Positions 53,590-63,400 of a DNA stretch of 64,000 nt are shown here, piece by piece (position 1 is the stretch's first letter; every line of letters starts with the position of its first letter). The stretch is from CBDCWO01 sp965223405 (GTDB lineage: Bacteria > Bacteroidota > Bacteroidia > Chitinophagales > Saprospiraceae). The stretch lies in assembly GCA_965223405.1 (NCBI GenBank), contig CBDCWO010000006.1:4464001-4528000 (forward strand), read 5' to 3'. The notes below the pieces were generated by a model. The model was not told the origin of the DNA. It was given only the letters and a program-made list of their open reading frames with translations, and searched no databases. A program made the translations under genes and the position numbers.

Positions 53590-54381
53590 AACCGGAACTG
53601 GAAGTAAGGTATAAGTTCCGGAGGTGTTGTAGTACCATTAAAGGAATGTTTGGCCTTCACAGAGGGTATGATCGATGGATTCGGTGAGGTGTTCAGTGAG
53701 GACGAGCACGGCGGTGGAATACCATTGAAGTAGTATTAAAGCATAGGTTCCGGTCTGGTCGTACACTTGTCCGTTAAATACCTGTGATTGACCGTTACAG
53801 ATTTGCATTCGGATGGTATCGGTGAGTTGATCGGTAACAGTTAGGTTGAGAGTTACGATGGAATCACAACCGAGGCTTGAAGAAAGGGTAGCGGTGTAGG
53901 ACCCGGTGGAGTTGTAAGTGGTACCGTTAAAGTCTACGGATTGACCATTACAGATTTGCTGATCGATGACTTCAGTCAGGTGACGATGAGGGAGGGTGAC
54001 GGTGGAGTCACAGCCGGCACTAGAAGTGAAGTAGCAGAGGTCCGGAGGTATTGTCGGTTCCATTGAATGAATAGGAATCGCCGTTACAGATTTGTTCGGA
54101 GTTTGGATGTTGTAGTCGGTAGTCCATTGAAGCGTAGCGGAGTAGGTGCCTGAGGCTTCACCATTGAAAGAGTAGGTATCACCTGCACAGATGGTATGAA
54201 TAGTATTTTGGTAAATGATTGGATTAACAATCAGGGAGTGACGATGGATCACACCGGAACTGGAAGTAAGGGTAGCGGTATAAGTGCCGGAGGTGTTGTA
54301 GTCGGTACCATTGAAGGTATAGGTTTCACCTTCACAGAGGGTATGAATGGATTCGGTGAGGGTGTTGAGTGAGTACAAGTA
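53521..54381 (-). other. Deletion-rich stretch breaking the frame of the giant gene
   Basis: Compared with other 765-base copies, this stretch has many small losses: GGTGTAGGTGCCTGAGG reads GGTAGGTGAGG, GTAAGGGTAGCGGTATAAG reads GTAAGGTATAAG, GTCGGTACC reads GTACC, plus a loss of about 60 bases after 53560. The two landmark intervals here are 87 and 83 bases short. Almost all changes are deletions, and sequence on both sides is intact, which suggests uncorrected consensus errors rather than natural decay. Confidence 0.75.
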
Positions 54382-54402
54382 CGGCGGTGGAATCACAACC
54401 AT
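53638..54402 (-). CDS. Giant repeat protein, frameshifted internal segment C
   Basis: These 254 codons hold recognisable but damaged 51-aa units (HTLCEGETYTFNGTDYN, then DQQICNGQSVDFNG and RMQICNGQSQVFNGQVY intact) separated by frame-scrambled residues. It lies inside the deletion-rich stretch and joins the large upstream segment near 54332-54402. I treat it as part of the single giant gene whose reading frame is disturbed here, not as an independent protein. Confidence 0.55.
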   Translation of the reverse strand: MVVIPPPYLYSLNTLTESIHTLCEGETYTFNGTDYNTSGTYTATLTSSSGVIHRHSLIVNPIIYQNTIHTICAGDTYSFNGEASGTYSATLQWTTDYNIQTPNKSVTAIPIHSMEPTIPPDLCYFTSSAGCDSTVTLPHRHLTEVIDQQICNGQSVDFNGTTYNSTGSYTATLSSSLGCDSIVTLNLTVTDQLTDTIRMQICNGQSQVFNGQVYDQTGTYALILLQWYSTAVLVLTEHLTESIDHTLCEGQTFL

Positions 54403-57400
54403 TGGAAGAAGTAGTATTAAATGAATAGGTTCCGGTCTGGTCGTACACTTGTCCGTTAAATACCTGTGATTGTCCGTTACAGATTTGCATTCGGATGGTA
54501 TCGGTGAGTTGATCGGTCACAGTTAGGTTGAGAGTTACGATGGAATCACAACCGAGGCTTGAAGTGAGGGTAGCGGTGTAGGACCCGGTGGAGTTGTAAG
54601 TGGTACCGTTAAAGTCTACGGATTGACCGTTACAGATTTGCTGATCGATGACTTCAGTCAGGACCTCGTTGACGATGAGGTTAAGGGTGACGGTGGAGTC
54701 GCAGCCGGCACTAGAAGTAAGGGTAGCAGAGTACGTTCCGGAGGTATTGTAATCGGTTCCATTGAATGAATAGGAATCGCCGTTACAGATTTGTTCGATG
54801 AGGTTAGTTTGGATGGGCTGGAGTACATTTAAGTCAAGTGTGACGGCGGAGTCACAGCCGGTACTGGAGGTTAGCGTAGCGGTGTAGGTGCCTGAGGTGT
54901 TGTAGTCGGTACCATTGAAAGAGTAGGTATCACCATTACAGATAGTATGCGTAATATTTTGATAACTAATTGGATTGACGGTCAGGTTGAGGGTGACGAT
55001 GGAGTCACAACCGGAGCTTGAGGTTAGGGTAGTGGTATAAGTTCCGGAGGTGTTGTAGTCAGTACCATTGAAGGTATAGGCTTCACCTTCGCAGAGGGTA
55101 TGATCGATGGATTCAGTGAGTACATCGAGTACGTTGAGTATGAGTACGGCGGTGGAATCACAACCATTGGAAGAAGTAGTATTAAATGAATAAGTTCCGG
55201 TCTGGTTGTACACTTGTCCGTTAAATACCTGTGATTGACCGTTACAGATTTGCATTCGGATGGTATCGGTGAGTTGATCGGAGACAGTGAGGTTGAGAGT
55301 TACGATGGAATCACAACCGAGGCTTGAGGTGAGGGTAGCGGTGTAAGACCCGGTGGAGTTGTAAGTGGTACCGTTGAAGTCTACGGATTGACCGTTACAG
55401 ATTTGCTGATCGATGACTTCGGTCAGGACCTCTTTGACGATGAGGTTGAGGGTGACGGTGGAGTCGCAGCCGGCACTAGAAGTGAGAGTAGCAGAGTACG
55501 TTCCGGAGGTGTTGTAATCGGTTCCATTGAATGAATAGGAATCGCCATTACAGATTTGTTCGTTGAGGTTAGTTTGGATGGGCTGGAGTACGGTCAAGTC
55601 AAGCGTAATGACGGAGTCACAGCCGGTGCTGGAGGTTAGCGTAGCGGTGTAGGTTCCTGAGGTGTTGTAGTCGGTACCATTGAAAGAGTAGGTATCACCT
55701 GCACAGATAGTATGAATAGTATTTTGGTAGCCGATTGGATTGACGGTCAGGTTGAGCGTGACGATTGAATCACAACCGGTACTGGAAGTAAGGGTAGCGG
55801 TATAAGTGCCGGAGGTATTGTAGTCGGTACCATTGAAGGTATAGGCTTCACCTTCACAGAGGGTATGATCGATGGATTCGGTGAGAGTGTTCAGCACATT
55901 GAGTACAAGCACCGCTGTAGAATCACAACCATTGGAAGAAGTAATATTAAATGAATAGGTTCCGGTCTGGTTGTACACTTGGCCGTTAAATACCTGTGAT
56001 TGTCCACTACAGATTTGCATTCGGACAGTATCGGTGAGTTGATCGGTAACAGTTAGGTTGAGAGTTACGATGGAATCACAACCGAGGCTTGAAGTGAGGG
56101 TGGCGGTGTAAGACCCGGTGGAGTTGTAAGTGGTACCGTTGAAGTCTACGGATTGACCGTTACAGATTTGCTGATTGATGACTTCGGTCAGGACCTCTTT
56201 GACGATGAGGTTGAGGGTGACGGTGGAGTCGCAGCCGGAGCTAGAAGTGAGAGTAGCAGAGTACGTTCCGGAGGTGTTGTAATCGGTTCCATTGAATGAA
56301 TAGGAATCGCCGTTACAGATTTGTTCATTGAGGTTAGTTTGGATTGGCTGGAGTACGGTCAAGTCAAGCGTAATGACGGAGTCACAGCCGGTACTGGAGG
56401 TTAGAGTAGCGGTGTAGGTGCCTGAGGTATTGTAGTCGGTACCATTGAAAGAGAAGGTATCACCATTACAGATGGTATACGTAATATTTTGATAACTGAT
56501 TGGATTGACGGTCAGGTTGAGCGTGACGATGGAATCACAACCGGAACTGGAAGTAAGGGTAGCGGTATAAGTGCCGGAGGTGTTGTAGTCGGTACCATTG
56601 AAGGCATAGGTTTCACCTTCGCAGAGGGTATGATCGATGGATTGATAAACGGGATCAATAATGGTTAGGTCTAAATAAATTATTGAATCGCATCCATAAG
56701 ATGATATTGTGCTGTCGATATACTGACCGCTTTGATTATATAGAGTACCATTAAAAACAAATACATGATCGCAAGTAACTACAGTTATTGTTGTATCCAA
56801 AGTGGGAATAACTGTCAAATTCAAAGATACTATCGAATCACACCCATTGATTGAAGAGAATGAGTCGACATAAGTTCCAGATTCAGAATACGAATGACCG
56901 TTAAAACTGAAGATCTCCCCAGAACAAATCTGCTCGGAATGATAAATTTCAAATTTGTCATTGACTTGTAAATTTAAAGTTACGAGACTATCACAGCCAT
57001 TTTTATTTTGAAACGTATCAACAAAAGTACCTGAGTTTGACAATTGTTTTCCATTGAAATCATAGTAGTCACCATTGCATATACTTTCATTCAATATTGT
57101 ATTGCTTTCTGGAGTTACAATTAAATGAAGTGTGAGTATACTATCGCATCCTGAAATTGCTGTATAGGTGTGATCATAATAGCCTTGGTTGAAATAAGTG
57201 TTTGTATTAAACGTATAGGGTTCATTCTCGCAAATGCTTACCGATAAGGTATCTCTTAATACATTTAGTAATTCAAGATGCACAGTTACAATGCTGTCGC
57301 AACCATCTTGAGAAGAGAATACTTTTGTATATGAACCTGCAGTAGTCAGAGTTGTATCAAAAAATTCATAACTACTTCCGGAACAAATGTTGATATTAAA

Positions 57401-60400
57401 TTCTAAGGAGGAAGTGTCTAACAAATTAATAGTTAACAAAACATTACTGTCACAGTCGTTTATAGATACATAAGGGATTGTATAAGATCCAGGATTGTAG
57501 TATTGTTGACCAGCAAAAGAATAAAAATCTCCAGGACAAATATTAGCAGAAATATGAGTTAGTATTTCATCTTGAACAGAAACATCATAAATTACAATAC
57601 TATCACAACCATTCACCGTATTGTAATTCTCTTCAAAAATACCTGTTGTGTTATAGACTCCTAAAGATGTAATCAATGAATCTCCATAGCATAAGATAGT
57701 ATCTATGTTTTCTGATGAGGATTGATGGACCATCAATTGTAGTGTGATTACGCTATCACAACCATTATCTGCTATTAAATTAACTGTGTATTCACCACTT
57801 TGATCAAAGGATTGTCCACCGACAGTAACATAATCACCTTGGCAAATTTCACTAGATATAATGGTATCTTTGTTTTCAAGGACAAGTAGAGTGAGTAAAA
57901 CGATACTATCACAACCACTTTGAGAAACGAATGAATGATAATAGACTCCGGATTCATCATAGGTTTGGTTACCGATTGAATGAGTTTCACCATCGCAAAT
58001 TGTGACTTCAACCTCCTGATAAAATTCAGATAGGACTTCCAAATCAATATAAACAGTACTGTCACATCCACTTGATGAAGTTAATTTTATACTATGTTGT
58101 CCAGTAGTATTTAGGGTGGTATCGCCAACAACAATAGAGTCACCAGAACATATCTGTTGACTTAAATGTGTTTCAATATTATTTGTCACTAAAAGATGAA
58201 TAATAACCAGTGAATCACATTGGTCTTTTGAAGTAAGGATTACTGGATAATCTCCTGAAATATTGTAAATGACACCTTCGTATTCATAGGATTCACCTTG
58301 ACAAATGGTTATATACATTTCTGAAATCTGATCCTCAAGAACTTGAAGGTTTAAATTGATAATACTATCACAACCAATTGCGGTATTAAGAGAAATTGTA
58401 TATATACCAGTAGCGTCAAAATGATCATTACCAATATGGATGCTTTCTCCAAAACATAGAGTAGTATCAATATTCGTAAAAATGTTGTTTTGAACTTTTA
58501 GATCTAGTTCCACTATGCTATCACATCCATTGGAAGTGCTTAGCGTATCCATATATATGCCAGTAGAGTTATAGATATTTGTTCCAATAATTATATTGTC
58601 CCCGGCACATATTATGGTATCCAGATTTGTAATTGAAGGACTATTCACTGATAGTTCTAATTTTACTATGCTGTCACAACCACTGGCAGTTACAAAAGTG
58701 TCGCGGTATACTCCTGGTTCCGTATAGCTGTTCAATCCGACTTGATAAGATTGACCTTGACAAATGGTGATATTTAAATCAGTTTTAGAATCTTTCAAAA
58801 CAGTCAAGAACCTAGAATTCGAAATTACACTACAATCAGGGTTGGTTATGTTACCTTGTGTATCTGCAATAATGAGTCTATAAAAACCATCATTACTTTG
58901 GTTTGCTTTGGAGATTATGAACGGAACAGTTGTTCCTTGATTAATATCTTTCCAAGTAGAATTATCAGTACTAAATTGCCACTGATAAAAAGGAGTTGAA
59001 TAATTATTTGTTATGGTTGCATTTAGAACCACATCTTCACCCTGACATACTGGATTTGGATTTATTGAAATTGTTACATCTGGCTGGCAATCAATTACAG
59101 TAATAATTTGGTCTTCTGATGATTGATTACCACAATTATCTGTTGCGGTCCAGGTTCTAGTCAGTATCTTTTGATTTTCACAAATGCCTGGTGTTACAAT
59201 TTGCGTAAACTGTAGTGTTATGATGTCACAATTATCAATTGCAAATATTACAGTATCTTTTGATGGAGGACTAGGAATACTTTCGCAGTTTACTGTTATG
59301 TCATTTGGAACATTAAATATAACCGGAGCGCTGATGTCCTGCACGGTAATGGATTGGATGCAGGGAGCGGACAGATTGCCGCAGGTATCGGTAGCGATCC
59401 AGGTGCGTTGGATGATGTAATTGCTGGGGCAGTTTCCGGGAATGATGTTATCGGTAAAAGAGACATTGGGATTGGGGTCGCAGTTGTCGGTGGCGGTAGC
59501 GATACCGGTAGAATCGGGCGTATTATTTTGGGTACATGCGATGGTGATGTCCGGAGGGCAGGAGATGGAGGGAGCGGTAGTATCCTGTACGGTAATGGTT
59601 TGGATACAGAGGGTGGCGATGTTACCACAGGAATCTGTAGCGATCCAGGTCCGTTGGATGGTATAGTTAGCGGGGCAGTTTCCGGGGTTTTGGGTATCGG
59701 AATATTCAATCAGCGGATCGGGATCACAATTATCGGTAGCGGTAGCGATACCGGTAGCAGTTGGATCGGTTGATTGATCACAATCGACGGTGATGTCTGT
59801 GGGGCAGGAGATGGTAGGCGGAGTGATGTCCTGCACGGTGATGTATTGGATGCAATCATTGGAGTTACCACAGGAATCGGTAGCGATCCAGGTGCGTTCG
59901 ATGACGTAATTATTGGGGCAGGTACCGTTGATGATGTTATCGTTAAAAGAGATATTGGGGTTGGCGTCACAGTTGTCGGTAGCGGTGGCGATACCGGTAG
60001 AATCGGGCGTGGTATTTTGTTGGCAGTTGAGGGTAATATTGGGAGGGCAGGAGATGGTTGGAGCGCGGATGTCCTGAATGGTAATGTTTTGGATGCAGGG
60101 AGCGGATTGATTGCCGCAGGTATCGGTGGCGATCCAGGTGCGTTGGATGGTGTAATTGTTGGGGCAGTTTCCTGGGATGATGTTATCGGTAAAAGAGATG
60201 TTGGGATTGGCGTCGCAGTTGTCGGTAGCGGTAGCGATACCGGTAGATGAAGGATCGGTGGGTTGGTCGCAATTGATGGTTATATCACTGGGGCAGGCGA
60301 TGGTAGGAGGGGTGATGTCCTGCACGGTAATGGATTGGATACAGGGCGTGGACAGATTGCCGCAGGTATCGGTAGCGATCCAGGTGCGTTGGATGATGTA

Positions 60401-63400
60401 ATTGCTGGGGCAGTTTCCGGGAATGATGTTATCGGTAAAAGAGACATTGGGATTGGGGTCGCAGTTGTCGGTGGCGGTAGCGATACCGGTAGAATCGGGC
60501 GTATTATTTTGGGTGCAGGCGATGGTGATGTCCGGAGGGCAGGAGATGGAAGGAGCGGTAGTATCCTGTACGGTGATGGTTTGGATACAGAGGGTGGCGA
60601 TGTTACCACAGGTATCGGTGGCGATCCAGGTCCTTTGGATGGTATAGTTAGCGGGGCAGTTTCCGGGGATGATGTTATCGTTAAAAGAGATAAGCGGATC
60701 GGGATCACAATTATCGGTAGCGGTAGCGACACCGGTAGCAGTTGGATCGGTTGATTGATCACAATCGACGGTGATGTCTGTGGGGCAGGAGATGGTAGGC
60801 GGAGTGATGTCTTGGACGGTGATGTATTGGATGCAATCATTGGAGTTACCACAGGAATCGGTAGCGATCCAGGTGCGTTCGATGACGTAATTATTGGGGC
60901 AGGTACCGTTGATGATGTTATCGTTAAAAGAGATATTGGGGTTGGCGTCACAGTTGTCGGTAGCGGTGGCGATACCGGTAGAATCGGGCGTGGTATTTTG
61001 TTGGCAGTTGAGGGTAATATTGGGAGGGCAGGAGATGGTAGGTGCGCTGATGTCCTGAATGGTAATGTTTTGGATGCAGGGAGCGGATTGATTGCCGCAG
61101 GTATCGGTGGCGATCCAGGTGCGTTGGATGGTGTAATTGTTGGGGCAGTTTCCGTTGATGATGTTATCGGTAAAAGAGACATTGGGATTGGCGTCGCAGT
61201 TGTCGGTAGCGGTAGCGATACCGGTAGATGAAGGATCGGTGGGTTGGTCGCAATTAATGGTTATATCACTGGGGCAGGCGATGGTAGGAGCGCTGATGTC
61301 CTGCACGGTAATGGATTGGATGCAGGGCGCGGACAGATTGCCGCAGGTATCGGTAGCGATCCAGGTCCGTTGGATGATGTAATTGCTGGGGCAGTTTCCG
61401 GGAATGATGTTATCGGTAAAAGAGACATTGGGATTGGGGTCGCAGTTATCGGTGGCGGTAGCGATACCGGTAGAATCGGGCGTATTATTTTGGGTACATG
61501 CGATGGTGATGTCCGGAGGGCAGGAAATGGAAGGAGCGGTAGTATCCTGTACGGTGATGGTTTGGATACAGAGGGTGGCGATGTTACCACAGGTATCGGT
61601 GGCGATCCAGGTCCTTTGGATGGTATAGTTAGCGGGGCAGTTTCCGGGGATTTGGGTATCGGAATATTCAATCAGCGGATCGGGATCACAATTATCGGTA
61701 GCGGTGGCGACACCGGTAGCAGTTGGATCGGTGGATTGATCACAATCGACGGTGATGTCTGTGGGGCAGGAGATGGTAGGCGGAGTGATGTCCTGGACGG
61801 TGATGTATTGGATGCAATCATTGGAGTTACCACAGGAATCGGTAGCGATCCAGGTGCGTTCGATGACGTAATTATTGGGGCAGGTACCGTTGACGATGTT
61901 ATCGTTAAAAGAGATATTGGGGTTGGCGTCACAGTTGTCGGTAGCGGTGGCGATACCGGTAGAATCGGGCGTGGTATTTTGTTGGCAGTTGAGGGTAATA
62001 TTGGGAGGGCAGGAGATGGTAGGTGCGCTGATGTCCTGAATGGTAATGTTTTGGATGCAGGGAGCGGATTGATTGCCGCAGGTATCGGTGGCGATCCAGG
62101 TGCGTTGGATGGTGTAATTGTTGGGGCAGTTTCCTGGGATGATGTTATCGGTAAAAGAGACATTGGGATTGGCGTCGCAGTTGTCGGTAGCGGTAGCGAT
62201 ACCGGTAGATGAAGGATCGGTGGGTTGGTCGCAATTAATGGTTATATCACTGGGGCAGGCGATGGTAGGAGTGCTGATGTCCTGCACGGTAATGGATTGG
62301 ATACAGGGCGTGGACAGATTGCCGCAGGTATCGGTAGCGATCCAGGTGCGTTGGATGATGTAATTGCTGGGGCAGTTTCCGGGAATGATGTTATCGGTAA
62401 AAGAGACATTGGGATTGGGGTCGCAGTTGTCGGTGGCGGTAGCGATACCGGTAGAATCGGGCGTATTATTTTGGGTACAGGCGATGGTGATGTCCGGAGG
62501 GCAGGAGATGGAGGGAGCGGTAGTATCCTGTACGGTAATAGTTTGGATACAGAGGGTGGCGATGTTACCACAGGTATCGGTGGCGATCCAGGTCCTTTGG
62601 ATGGTATAGTTAGCAGGGCAGTTTCCGGGGATTTGGGTATCGGAATATTCAATCAGCGGATCGGGATCACAATTATCGGTAGCGGTGGCGACACCGGTAG
62701 CAGTTGGATCGGTGGATTGATCACAATCGACGGTGATGTCTGTGGGGCAGGAGATGGTAGGCGGAGTGATGTCCTGGACGGTGATGTATTGGATGCAATC
62801 ATTGGAGTTACCACAGGAATCGGTAGCGATCCAGGTGCGTTCGATGACGTAATTATTGGGGCAGGTACCGTTGATGATGTTATCGTTAAAAGAGATATTG
62901 GGGTTGGCGTCACAGTTGTCGGTAGCGGTGGCGATACCGGTAGAATCGGGCGTGGTATTTTGTTGGCAGCTGAGGGTAATATTGGGAGGGCAGGAGATGG
63001 TTGGAGCGCTGATGTCCTGAATGGTAATGTTTTGGATGCAGGGAGCGGATTGATTGCCGCAGGTATCGGTGGCGATCCAGGTGCGTTGGATGGTGTAGTT
63101 GTTGGGGCAGTTTCCGTTGATGATATTGTCGGTAAAAGAGATGTTGGGATTGGCGTCGCAGTTGTCGGTAGCGGTGGCGATACCGGTAGATGAAGGATCG
63201 GTGGGTTGGTCGCAATTAATGGTTATATCACTGGGGCAGGCGATGGTAGGAGCGCTGATGTCCTGCACGGTAATGGATTGGATGCAGGGCGTGGACAGAT
63301 TGCCACAGGTATCGGTAGCGATCCAGGTCCGTTGGATGATGTAATTGCTGGGGCAGTTTCCGGGAATGATGTTATCGGTAAAAGAGACATTGGGATTGGG

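Larger units (their letters stand above)
44584..56645 (-). repeat. 765-bp higher-order repeat array (16 copies of five 51-aa units)
   Basis: The landmark GATTTGCATTC occurs at 44716, 45481, 46246, 47011, 47776, 48541, 49306, 50071, 50836, 51591, 52356, 53122, 53800, 54482, 55247 and 56012. Eleven of the fifteen intervals are exactly 765 bases; the others are 755, 766, 678 and 682. Each 765-base copy encodes five distinct 51-aa units (HTLCEGE, HTICAGD, NEQICNGD, DQQICNGQ and RMQICNGQ types) always in that order. Copies differ by scattered substitutions only, while flanking units are far more diverged. Coordinates of the ends are approximate. Confidence 0.93.

Noticed and set aside
51012..54402. 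Several separate repeat-protein genes between 51 and 54.4 kb
   Set aside because: Boundaries coincide with small indels relative to neighbouring copies; none has a signal peptide, ribosome site or stop context of its own.
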